Shown piece by piece: positions 34,613 through 45,540 of a stretch of 64,000 bases of DNA. Within the stretch, counting starts at the first letter, position 1. Each line of letters begins with the position of its first letter. Position numbers and translations under genes: made by a program. The notes under the pieces were generated by a model, which saw nothing but the letters and a program-made list of their open reading frames with translations, did not search any database and was not told where the DNA came from. This DNA comes from Anaerolineae bacterium (GTDB taxonomy: Bacteria; Chloroflexota; Anaerolineae; Aggregatilineales; Phototrophicaceae), in assembly GCA_020849765.1 (NCBI GenBank), contig JADLAY010000051.1:54063-118062 (forward strand), in the 5' to 3' direction.

Positions 34613-35614
34613 ATGTTGACGTTGAGGCCAATTCCGCGCTTTTTCATCATTATCATACTGAGTTGCGCCGCGGCATGCCAACCCATCGTCTCTGCCGACC
34701 AAGCGCCGAGCACACCCAGCGCCACAGAAGAGCGGCAGTCGCTGCCCGCGCCACGGGCCACCTTGATGCGCAGCGTCGCCACACGCGTACCCACGGAGAC
34801 CCCAACGATCGACCCGACACCCCCGACCGCGCCGCCGCCTGCAACCATCGAACCGGAGCTTCTGACGCAGGTCGAGGTGCCTTTAGCAACGACAACTCTG
34901 CCGGGCGATACGACGCTGATCGGGCGTTCGGCGGGCGGGCGCGGCATCCTGGCCCGCCGTTTCGGGTCAGGTGGGCGTTTGCTCTTGATCGTGGGTGGCA
35001 TCCACGGTGGCTGGGAATCGAACACGGTCACGCTCGTCAACATGCTGATCGATCACTTTGCGCAGAATCCGCGTGATATCCCGGAGGGCGTGGCGCTGGC
35101 GCTGATCCCGGTTGCCAACCCGGATGGCCTGCCCTATGGCCGCGAGCCACAGGGGCGTTTCAACGATCATGGCGTCGACCTCAACCGGAATTGGGGCTGC
35201 GGCTGGCAGGCGGATGCGGTCTGGCGCACGACGCCGGTCAATGCGGGCGCCTACGCCTTCTCCGAGCCGGAGACGTCATCCCTGGCCGACTTCATCCAGG
35301 CGGCGCGTCCCTACGCGGTGATCTTTTATCACAGCGCCGCCGGGGGCGTCTTCAGCGGCTCATGTGACGAATCACCGGTGGGCGCGGACGGCGCGGCACT
35401 GTCCGCACAAATGTCGGGGATCTATGGCGAAAGCGCGGGCTATCGTTATGGCGAAGAATTCGACGCCTATCCCGTCACCGGCACCGCGCCCGGCTGGATC
35501 GCCGGGTTGGGCATCGCGGCGGCGGATGTCGAACTGCAGACGTGGACAGACCCGGAATTCGACCGCAATCTGCGCGGCCTCCATGCGCTGATGGCGTGGA
35601 TGGTGCAGGGCTGA
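34613..35614 (+). CDS. M14 zinc carboxypeptidase-like lipoprotein
   Basis: 333 residues with a signal peptide ending in a lipobox-like CAAACQ. The zinc site of M14 is visible: GGIHGGWES (His and Glu), the substrate segment ANPDG and DLNRNWG, FYHSAAGG with the second His ligand, and a Glu in VELQTWTD as the probable catalytic base. The enzyme should trim C-terminal residues from peptides, possibly wall peptides, outside the cell. The start is uncertain: ATG 34613 has poor spacing to GGGAG, and ATG 34586 would overlap the divergent gene. Confidence 0.85.
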   Translation: MLTLRPIPRFFIIIILSCAAACQPIVSADQAPSTPSATEERQSLPAPRATLMRSVATRVPTETPTIDPTPPTAPPPATIEPELLTQVEVPLATTTLPGDTTLIGRSAGGRGILARRFGSGGRLLLIVGGIHGGWESNTVTLVNMLIDHFAQNPRDIPEGVALALIPVANPDGLPYGREPQGRFNDHGVDLNRNWGCGWQADAVWRTTPVNAGAYAFSEPETSSLADFIQAARPYAVIFYHSAAGGVFSGSCDESPVGADGAALSAQMSGIYGESAGYRYGEEFDAYPVTGTAPGWIAGLGIAAADVELQTWTDPEFDRNLRGLHALMAWMVQG

Positions 35615-35741
35615 ACGGCGGATGAAGGCATAACGCCAACGTCAAATTTGGATTAACTTTTCGCAACCAACCCATTGGTTTTACGTAGATATCCTTCAGC
35701 TATACTGATAGGGAGCGCAGCTTCATCAGGAAGGAATTGCT

Positions 35742-36503
35742 GTGACGCGCATCTTCGGTGGCATCGTGCTGACATTGCTGCTGCTAACCGGTTGCCAGAG
35801 TGAGACAACACCTCCGCCGACCGATCCCCTAGAACTCGTGACGGAAAGCGCAAGACTCATCCGTGAGAGATCCAGCTTTCAGATGATCGTCGAACAGACC
35901 GGCGCACCTTATTACATCCTGACTGATCTGGGCGAACTCGTGTTCCGCCGTGCCAATGCGCAGTATGTCGCGCCGGACGTGATGCAGGCCGAAGTGCGTT
36001 TGCTGGCGATCGGCGGCATCCCGGCAGAGGTCGATGTGTTTTCCAAGGGTGATGAGCAGTTCTATCGTAATCAAATCCTGACCGCGAATCAGTGGATCAA
36101 TGCAGAATTCGCGCCGGGGTTCAATCCGCAGCGGTTAATCTCTGAAGAAACGGGCTTCCAGACGGCCCTGACGGCATTGATCGATCTGGAGTTTGTCGAC
36201 ATGGTGACGCTGGAAAGCGGCGTCGAGGCGCACCATCTGCAAGCCACGGCCCGCGGGGACGACGTGGGGGCGCTGCTCGCCGGGCTCGTCTACGACCTTG
36301 GCGAGATCGTCGACGTCGACGTCTATATCGACAAAGCGACCGGCTACCCGGTGCGTTTCATCATCGTACAGCCCGACACAGAAACGGAAGATGAGCCGGA
36401 ACCGACCACCTGGACGGTCGACGTGTTCGACTTCGATGACAGGCCGGAAATCGACCCGCCGCCCGGCATTGAGGTCGAGCTCCCCGCGGAGGCTGGTTCG
36501 TGA
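35742..36503 (+). CDS. LprG/LppX-like lipoprotein
   Basis: 253 residues, GTG start with AAGGA before it. Lipobox LLTGCQ, then a domain with the LppX_LprAFG pattern: an N-terminal helix (VTESARLIRERSSFQMIV), alternating strands, and the late segment DLGEIVDVDVYIDKATGYPV. In mycobacteria LprG binds triacylated lipids in a hydrophobic pocket and works with an MFS pump encoded next to it. Here too the next gene is a DHA2-type MFS pump overlapping by four bases (GTGA). A -10-like TATACT lies at 35701-35706. Confidence 0.8.
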   Translation: MTRIFGGIVLTLLLLTGCQSETTPPPTDPLELVTESARLIRERSSFQMIVEQTGAPYYILTDLGELVFRRANAQYVAPDVMQAEVRLLAIGGIPAEVDVFSKGDEQFYRNQILTANQWINAEFAPGFNPQRLISEETGFQTALTALIDLEFVDMVTLESGVEAHHLQATARGDDVGALLAGLVYDLGEIVDVDVYIDKATGYPVRFIIVQPDTETEDEPEPTTWTVDVFDFDDRPEIDPPPGIEVELPAEAGS

Positions 36504-38203
36504 ACGTTCGTGCTCGCTCGCAAAGCGTCAATCCGTGGTTGGTGCTGGCGTTTGCCAGCCTGCCCGTCTTCATCGGCGCGCTTGACCTGACGATCGTCTC
36601 GGCCTTCCTGCCGGAGATCATCGTCCGGCTGGAACTGCCGCCGCAGATGATCATCAACGATGCGGCCTGGGTCGTGACTGGCTACCTGCTCGCCTACACC
36701 ATCAGCCTGACCTTCATGGGCCGCGTGAGCGATCTCGTCGGCAGGCGCACCGCTTTTGTCGCCTGTCTGGTCATCTTCATGATCGGCTCGTTCGTCGTCG
36801 CGGAAGTCGATCCGCAGGGCAGACAGGGCGTCGCAGGCTGGATCTACAACCTGCTGTTCCGCCTGATGGGCGAACGCCCTGAAGGCGGCAATGTGGCGCT
36901 GATCACGATCATCATCGGGCGCATCATCCAGGCGCTGGGCGCGGGGGCGATTGTCCCCGTCACGCTAGCCCTGGTCGGCGATCTGTTCCCGGCACAGCGC
37001 CGCGCGCAGCCGCTGGGCGTCATCGGCGCGGTCGATACGCTCGGCTGGGTGCTCGGCCACCTGTATGGCGGCGTGATGGTCAAGATCTTCGCCGATAACG
37101 CTGCCGGGTTCGAGAGCCTGTTTCGCCAGCTTGGCTTGAACTGGGGTGCGCCGGATTGGCGCGCGCTCTTCTGGCTCAATTTGCCCATCGGCCTGATCGC
37201 GCTGGTCGCGGTGCTCTGGGTGCTGCGCGGCGCGCCGCAGCAGCGCGCCCACGGGCGCTTTGATTGGCTTGGCACGCTGCTCATCAGCGGCACGTTGATC
37301 AGCCTTGTCGTCGGCCTGGGTGCCAATCTCGACATCAGCAGCGCGACAGCCAGCTTTGGCGAACTTGGCGGGCTGCCGTCTTATGCGCTGCCCGTGCTCG
37401 CGCTCGGCGCATTGATGCTGGTCAGCTTCATTCTGGTCGAACTGCGCCGGCGCGATCCTTTGCTTGACCTGCGCATCTTCAAGCGGCGCAATCTGGCGGC
37501 AGGCGCGGCGGCGAATCTGTTCGTTGGCTTCTGCCTCATGATCGGCCTCGTCAGCGTGCCGATCCTGGTCAACATCCGTGCGGAAGACGTCAATGCGATG
37601 GCCGACGCCGCCTTGCAGGTCGGCGTTCTGCTTTCGGCCCTGACGATCCCAATGGCGCTGGCGGCGGTCCCCGGCGGCTGGCTGAGCGAACGCGTCGGCT
37701 ATGGGCGCGCCACCTTGATCGGGCTGGGCCTCGCCTGCCTGGGCTTCTTGCTCGTCTGGCAAACGTGGACGGCCGACGTGAGCGACGGGCTGGTGGCCGT
37801 CGAGATGGCGCTGGTCGGCATCGGCCTGGGATTGACGTTCTCGCCGATCAGTGCATCGGTCATCAACGCCGCCGATCCGGATAAGCTCGGTGTCGCGTCG
37901 GCCCTAGTCATCCTCATGCGCCTGCTCGGCATGACGCTCGGCATCGCCCTGCTGACGGCCTTCGCATCCCAGCGCCTGTCGGATCTGATTAACCTGGAAT
38001 ATGGCGGCAATACGCCGGATCTGTACGCCGCGGTCGACGTCTACCTGCGCCTGACTGTGCGCGTGCTCGCCGAAATGGGGCTGACGGGCGCCATCCTCTG
38101 CCTGATCGGCATGATACCGGCGCGCCTGATGCGCGGCAGCGAATCGGAGGGGGCGCGGCTGGCCTCGGACGAAGCCTATCGAGCGACGACGCCGGGGGAT
38201 TGA
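36500..38203 (+). CDS. MFS transporter, DHA2 (14-TM) family, P55/EmrB-like
   Basis: 567 residues with about 14 TM helices. Motif A-like GRVSDLVGRRT follows TM2, and the opening IGALDLTIVSAFLPEI is the family's motif D1. In loops it has a non-hydrophobic insertion of about 30 residues (DPQGRQGVAGWIYN). GGAGG stands seven bases before the GTG start. Because the gene is translationally coupled to the LprG-like lipoprotein, I infer export of lipid or lipid-like compounds rather than simple drug efflux. Confidence 0.88.
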   Translation: MNVRARSQSVNPWLVLAFASLPVFIGALDLTIVSAFLPEIIVRLELPPQMIINDAAWVVTGYLLAYTISLTFMGRVSDLVGRRTAFVACLVIFMIGSFVVAEVDPQGRQGVAGWIYNLLFRLMGERPEGGNVALITIIIGRIIQALGAGAIVPVTLALVGDLFPAQRRAQPLGVIGAVDTLGWVLGHLYGGVMVKIFADNAAGFESLFRQLGLNWGAPDWRALFWLNLPIGLIALVAVLWVLRGAPQQRAHGRFDWLGTLLISGTLISLVVGLGANLDISSATASFGELGGLPSYALPVLALGALMLVSFILVELRRRDPLLDLRIFKRRNLAAGAAANLFVGFCLMIGLVSVPILVNIRAEDVNAMADAALQVGVLLSALTIPMALAAVPGGWLSERVGYGRATLIGLGLACLGFLLVWQTWTADVSDGLVAVEMALVGIGLGLTFSPISASVINAADPDKLGVASALVILMRLLGMTLGIALLTAFASQRLSDLINLEYGGNTPDLYAAVDVYLRLTVRVLAEMGLTGAILCLIGMIPARLMRGSESEGARLASDEAYRATTPGD

Positions 38204-38278
38204 GTCGGAACACGCTTGACTTCGCCACGCCCGACGGCTATAAGATCACACATCTTCAAGCTTAGCTGTGGGGCCGGT

Positions 38279-39064
38279 ATGCAGCTTCCGCATGCACATG
38301 AGCATGACCACGACCACGGGCAAGAGCAGTTGCAGGCCTGGATCAAGGCCGCGCTCCTGGTTGGTCTGGGTGTCTATTTCATCTGGATTATCGTTACCGG
38401 GAACGTCACTAACTACATCAACACGCGTTTTGCCTGGCTTTCCTACGTCGCTGCGGCGATCTTCCTCGTGCTTGGCGCCTGGGGGCTGATCAATGCCGCC
38501 CGCGCTGCCCGGCACGAGCATGAGCACCACGACCATGAGCACGAACACGATCATGATCACAGCATGTCGTGGGGCATTCTGGCCGTCATCGCCATCCCGC
38601 TAGTCGTCGGCACCCTGATCCCGTCGCGCCCGCTCGGCGCAGAGGCGATCAGCGGCGACATCGCGATGACGAACAGCGCGGCAGCGGCCAACGTCACCAC
38701 CTTCACCATCAACCCGCTCGACCGCAATGTGCTCGACTGGCTGCGCGTCTTCAGCAGCACGAGTGACTATCAGACCTTGAACGGCGAACCAGCAAGTTTG
38801 ATCGGCTTTGTCTATCGCGAAGCCAGCTTTGCCGAGGATCAGTTCATGATTGCGCGCTATTCGATTAGCTGCTGCGTGGCCGACGCCTCGGCGCTGGGCA
38901 TCCCGGTCATGTGGGCGGACACAGCCGCGCTCGATCAAGGCCAGTGGGTGCACGTTCAGGGCAGCTTTCAGGTGGCCGATTTTCGCGGTGACGAACTGCC
39001 CGTCCTCCAAGCCGAGACGATTGAACTGGTCGACCAGCCAGAACATCCCTATCTCTATCCATGA
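38279..39064 (+). CDS. TIGR03943-like membrane protein with His-rich segments
   Basis: 261 residues. It has two TM helices near the N-terminus, a third after a loop, and a C-terminal extracytoplasmic domain with SISCCVADASALGIPV. That Cys-Cys motif and the IGFVYREASF segment are typical of the TIGR03943/YcgQ family, usually paired with a permease of the YcgR type; none is adjacent here. The N-terminus (HAHEHDHDHG) and the cytoplasmic-side loop (HEHEHHDHEHEHDHDH) are unusually His-rich and could bind zinc or nickel. Confidence 0.8.
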   Translation: MQLPHAHEHDHDHGQEQLQAWIKAALLVGLGVYFIWIIVTGNVTNYINTRFAWLSYVAAAIFLVLGAWGLINAARAARHEHEHHDHEHEHDHDHSMSWGILAVIAIPLVVGTLIPSRPLGAEAISGDIAMTNSAAAANVTTFTINPLDRNVLDWLRVFSSTSDYQTLNGEPASLIGFVYREASFAEDQFMIARYSISCCVADASALGIPVMWADTAALDQGQWVHVQGSFQVADFRGDELPVLQAETIELVDQPEHPYLYP

Positions 39065-40515
39065 CCACACCCTTGAAACCCTCTGAGGGCGACGCTCAGC
39101 AGAGGTATTTCAGTCTTACCCAGATCACCGGCTTCGACCGCGCCGTTTTGTTCGCGACCATCGGCATCGTCGCCTTGATCCTGGCGACGCTGCTGCTCGG
39201 CGACCGGGTCGGCGTCGTGTTGGAGCGCGTCTCCCCGCTCGAGACGGCGCACGCCACCAGCCCGATCCTGCTCCAATTCAGCGAGCCGATGCAGCGCGAT
39301 ACGCTGGCGGACAAGCTGCGCCTGGAACCTGCCGTCGATGGCACTGTCAGTTGGAGTGGCACGTCGCTAATCTTCCGCCCGATGCAGGCCCTGAAGCCGG
39401 GCGTCAGCTACACCGTCGTTCTGTCACCGGGCGCGAAGTCGGAAACGGGCCGCGAAGTGCTCTCTGAGTGGCGTTTCAGCTTCAAGGTGCGCTCGCCGCG
39501 TGTGGCCTATCTCGCCCCGGCGGATGCGTCGCCGCTCAACATCTGGATGGCGACGCCGGGCGAGGCGGACAGCGAACAACAGGTCACCAACAGCACCGGC
39601 GGCATCTATGATTTCGCCCCCAGTCCGGACGGGCAATCGCTCGCCTTTTCGGAGACGAACAGCTCGACCGGCACGGAAGACATCAAGCTGCTCGACCTGG
39701 AGACGGGCAGCCTGCGACAACTGACCAACTGCGTCGACGCAAGTTGCACCAACCCGACCTGGCGCCCGGATGGCCGCATGATCGCCTACGAGCGGGTCGA
39801 ATTCAACAGCGCGCTCGGCAACGTCGGCGCCAGCCCGACGCGCGTCTGGCTGCTGGATGTCTCCAGTGAGCCACCGTCGACGCGCCCCCTGTTCCCGGAT
39901 ACACAGGTGCTGGGCACCGATCCGCAGTGGTCGGAGAATGGGCAGCGGATCGCGATCTTCGACCGGGCCAGCGCCTCGATCTTCATCTACGACTTCGGCG
40001 ATGACTCTGGCGTGGCGATTCCGAGCCAGGCGGGCACCTCAGGCGCGTTATCGCCGGATGGGCTGCGGCTGATCTATCCGGAAATCCAGCTCAACGAGGG
40101 TCAGGACGCGCGCACACTCCTGCGCCTGGCCGACCTTCAAACCAATACGATTTCGCCACTGCCCGGTGAGGATCAAACAGCAAACGATCAATCGGCGCTC
40201 TGGAGTCCGAATGGCAGCGAGCTTGTCATCGGGCGGCGCTTCCTGGGCCAGGAATTCACGATCGGCTACCAGCTGTATCTGATCGACCCGAACAGCGGCG
40301 AAACGCGCCAGTTGACCGACGACGAGAACTACACCAACGGCTTCTTTACGTGGGATGCCACCGGCGATCAGTTGGTCGTCCAGCGGTTGGCGCTGACGAA
40401 CGAGCAGGGACAACCGGATAACCTGGCACGCCCGGAGATCTGGACACTCGACGTGGCCACGGGCGAGTTGACCTTCGTGGCTCGCAACGCATTTCATCCG
40501 CGCTGGATACCGTGA
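39061..40515 (+). CDS. Single-pass protein with Ig-like and TolB-type beta-propeller domains
   Basis: 484 residues: TM anchor (about residues 28-46), an SbsA-type Ig-like domain (ILLQFSEPMQRDTLADKLRL, then GVSYTVVLSPGA), and repeated PD40 blades such as SPDGQSLAFSE, TWRPDGRMIAYE and SPDGLRLIYPE. The propeller should lie outside and bind protein or glycan. The ATG overlaps the stop of the TIGR03943-like gene (ATGA), so the two are coupled. Confidence 0.8.
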   Translation: MTTPLKPSEGDAQQRYFSLTQITGFDRAVLFATIGIVALILATLLLGDRVGVVLERVSPLETAHATSPILLQFSEPMQRDTLADKLRLEPAVDGTVSWSGTSLIFRPMQALKPGVSYTVVLSPGAKSETGREVLSEWRFSFKVRSPRVAYLAPADASPLNIWMATPGEADSEQQVTNSTGGIYDFAPSPDGQSLAFSETNSSTGTEDIKLLDLETGSLRQLTNCVDASCTNPTWRPDGRMIAYERVEFNSALGNVGASPTRVWLLDVSSEPPSTRPLFPDTQVLGTDPQWSENGQRIAIFDRASASIFIYDFGDDSGVAIPSQAGTSGALSPDGLRLIYPEIQLNEGQDARTLLRLADLQTNTISPLPGEDQTANDQSALWSPNGSELVIGRRFLGQEFTIGYQLYLIDPNSGETRQLTDDENYTNGFFTWDATGDQLVVQRLALTNEQGQPDNLARPEIWTLDVATGELTFVARNAFHPRWIP

Positions 40516-40569
40516 CGGACACACCATTACACGACAGACACACGCCGCACATCAAGGGGAGATGGGCCC

Positions 40570-40947
40570 ATGGAAGAGCAGAAGACAGTCGCGCTGATTG
40601 CGCATGACGGCAAGAAACAGGCCATGCTCGATTTCGTCCGTGAGCATCGCCAGGTTCTGGAACGCTACGAATTGGTCGCTACGCACACGACGGGCAAGCT
40701 CCTGCGCGACGACCTCGGTATGAAGGTTCAGTTGATGCTCTCCGGCCCCATCGGCGGCGATGCCCAGATCGCGGCTCAGGTGGCGGAAGGCAGGATCGAA
40801 GCGGTCTTCTTCTTCATCGATCCGCTGACGGCGCAGCCGCACGACCCGGACATCAACACGCTGCTGCGCATCTGCAACGTGCATGAAGTGCCGATTGCGA
40901 CCAACCCGGCCACGGCGCTGTTCGTCATTTCGGCACGCGCGCTCTAG
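40570..40947 (+). CDS. mgsA: Methylglyoxal synthase
   Basis: 125 residues, the size of a minimal MgsA. The substrate and catalytic segment is LSGPIGGDAQI (with the catalytic Asp) and the C-terminal signature is DPDINTLLRICNVHEVPIAT. It converts dihydroxyacetone phosphate to methylglyoxal and phosphate, relieving sugar-phosphate build-up. GGGGAG precedes the ATG. Its stop codon overlaps the stop of the convergent gene: both TAG codons are read from the same CTAG. Confidence 0.95.
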   Translation: MEEQKTVALIAHDGKKQAMLDFVREHRQVLERYELVATHTTGKLLRDDLGMKVQLMLSGPIGGDAQIAAQVAEGRIEAVFFFIDPLTAQPHDPDINTLLRICNVHEVPIATNPATALFVISARAL

Positions 40948-41483
40948 CCCGTCGGGCAGTCCAGCCCGTCACCCGGCGCGATGAGACGATAGTAGCCACC
41001 AAGGTAGCTGATCTCGACCGCACCGCCCGGCAGTGTGATCATGAGTCGGCTCGAATACGGCGTGATCAGCGCGTCGTAGGCACGTTCGGCTTCGACAGCC
41101 CAGCCGAGCGCGCTGCGCACCGTCAGATCGCTCGCCCAGACTTTGCCAAAGCCCGACTGCGGCAGCAGAAGCGTCGCACGCGGCGGCGTGCCGGCCGCTT
41201 CCGGTAAGTCAGCATAGGTGCCGCCCTCGAAAATGAATACGCGTCCACCCGCCCGCCCCTCCAACGCATAAATGGTGCCCGAATCGGAGCGCCAGATCAT
41301 GGCGCCCCGTTCATAACACTGGAAGGCGACTTGAGTCGTCTGCGGCTGGATGGTCATGTCGAGGGGCAGCGTGGGCACCGGCGTCGGTGTGACGGGCACG
41401 GCACGCGGGCGCAGCCTCAGCGCGATGTCGACGGCAACCAGGGCGATCAGGATTAACAGCAGCAGTGTCGTACGGCGCTTCAT
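40944..41483 (-). CDS. Signal-anchored protein, unknown
   Basis: 179 residues: N-terminal TM helix (TTLLLLILIALVAVDIALRL), a short Thr-Pro linker, then a compact beta-rich domain with two Cys residues (FQCYERGAMIWRSDSG and the final GLDCPTG) that could form a disulfide. No known motif. It ends inside the last codon of mgsA on the other strand. Confidence 0.65.
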   Translation of the reverse strand: MKRRTTLLLLILIALVAVDIALRLRPRAVPVTPTPVPTLPLDMTIQPQTTQVAFQCYERGAMIWRSDSGTIYALEGRAGGRVFIFEGGTYADLPEAAGTPPRATLLLPQSGFGKVWASDLTVRSALGWAVEAERAYDALITPYSSRLMITLPGGAVEISYLGGYYRLIAPGDGLDCPTG

Positions 41484-41584
41484 GCGCGGATTCCGTGCTT
41501 TGGATGCAAGCGCCCGCGGTTATAGCATGGATGAGCGGCCCCGCACGAAGAACGTAGGCGAATCGCACAGGGCCGCCGAACGTC

Positions 41585-42331
41585 TCAGCGCGCGACGGGG
41601 CGGCGCAGCACGAAGACTCCCCAGCTCAAATAGCGGCGGCCATACTCAAGATAGGTCCGGCGATCCTTCACCTTCCAGTCCCAGACCGCGCGTGCTTTTT
41701 CATCGTCCGGATGGGCGCGCAGATAGTTGTGCAGCGTTTGCCACTGCATCGCTTCATAGCGATCCCAATCGTCCTGATTCGACAGCACCATCTCGATCAG
41801 TTCCATCCCGGCGCTTTCGATGCGTTCGAACGTGCCGATCAGGGAGACGAAGTCATCCGACTGGACGCCCAAGGCCTCATACGCGGTGGCGGGCGGTTCT
41901 TCCAACCAGTAAGGCTCGCCGATCAGCATCAGACCATCCGTTTTCAGTGTGGGCTTCAACAGTTCGATCGTGCCGACCAGCCCGCCGCCGATCCAGGTCG
42001 CGCCGAGACAACTCACGATGTCGAACGGTTCGGGTCGCGCGATGTAGGTCGACGCATCTCCCTCAATGAAGGTGAGTCGTTCCGTAACGCCAAGTTCCTC
42101 AGCCCGCTCGCGGGCCGCCGCCAGGAAAACCGCGCTGATATCGACACCCTGGCCCTGAATGGCATACTTCCAGGCCCACTGGCACAGCATCTCGCCTTTG
42201 CCACAAGCGAGGTCGAGGATCTGCGTCCCCTCCTGCAGATGGCAGATTTCGCCCAGCAGCATCAGCTTGTCCTGATTGAGTGGATTCAGGATATGGTGAT
42301 CGGCCTCGGCAAGCTCGTGATACTCCAGCAT
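41585..42331 (-). CDS. Class I SAM-dependent methyltransferase
   Basis: 248 residues. Motif I is ILDLACGKGEML and motif II lies in RLTFIEGDAS; FDIVSCLGATWIGGGL is the post-II strand and loop. The N-terminus (MLEYHELAEADHHILNPLN) resembles small-molecule methyltransferases of the Methyltransf_25/UbiE-like type. The substrate cannot be deduced. AGGAGG precedes the ATG. It diverges from uvrA across a 240-bp gap. Confidence 0.85.
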   Translation of the reverse strand: MLEYHELAEADHHILNPLNQDKLMLLGEICHLQEGTQILDLACGKGEMLCQWAWKYAIQGQGVDISAVFLAAARERAEELGVTERLTFIEGDASTYIARPEPFDIVSCLGATWIGGGLVGTIELLKPTLKTDGLMLIGEPYWLEEPPATAYEALGVQSDDFVSLIGTFERIESAGMELIEMVLSNQDDWDRYEAMQWQTLHNYLRAHPDDEKARAVWDWKVKDRRTYLEYGRRYLSWGVFVLRRPVAR

Positions 42332-42497
42332 GATGATACCTCCTGACCCCCCGTGAACTCGATCTTAGTCCGACTTGACCGGCTTGGCAATACGATCCTG
42401 AGATGAGGAAGCCGGGAGAATCCTCGTCACATCTTACGCGGCATTTATCATGGAGTGTTACGATAGAACGGTGGTGTAGGCACGCCGACACATGCCC

Positions 42498-42543
42498 TAC
42501 ACATCCACAATGACTGAGCGTATAATCCTCGAACAAATGTCCG
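42498..42543 (+). promoter_or_regulatory. uvrA promoter with LexA (SOS) box
   Basis: TACACA (42498-42503), 17 bases, TATAAT (42521-42526), then CGAACAAATGTCCG (42530-42543). The last matches the Gram-positive LexA box CGAACRNRYGTTYG at 13 of 14 positions. It covers the expected transcription start, so bound LexA would block RNA polymerase. uvrA begins 29 bases further on. Confidence 0.75.
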
Positions 42544-42571
42544 CTATATTTGCCGGGACAAGTGACCACCT

Positions 42572-45469
<2,898 letters not shown>

Positions 45470-45495
45470 TGCCAGCGTAGGACAACACAGAATCG

Positions 45496-45526
45496 AACTG
45501 GCGGGGCACACAACCCCGCCAGTTTT
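45496..45526. terminator. Terminator after uvrA, probably bidirectional
   Basis: An 11-bp stem (45496-45506 with 45514-45524) with a 7-base loop, ending in TTTT on the plus strand. It separates uvrA from a convergent gene that stops at 45541. Confidence 0.85.
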
Positions 45527-45540
45527 GTGATCCAGCATCC

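Noticed and set aside
33466..35043. Long form of the Thr/Pro lipoprotein starting at 35043
   Set aside because: The added 152 residues are the reverse of the M14 carboxypeptidase gene; the true signal peptide and lipobox begin at 34587.
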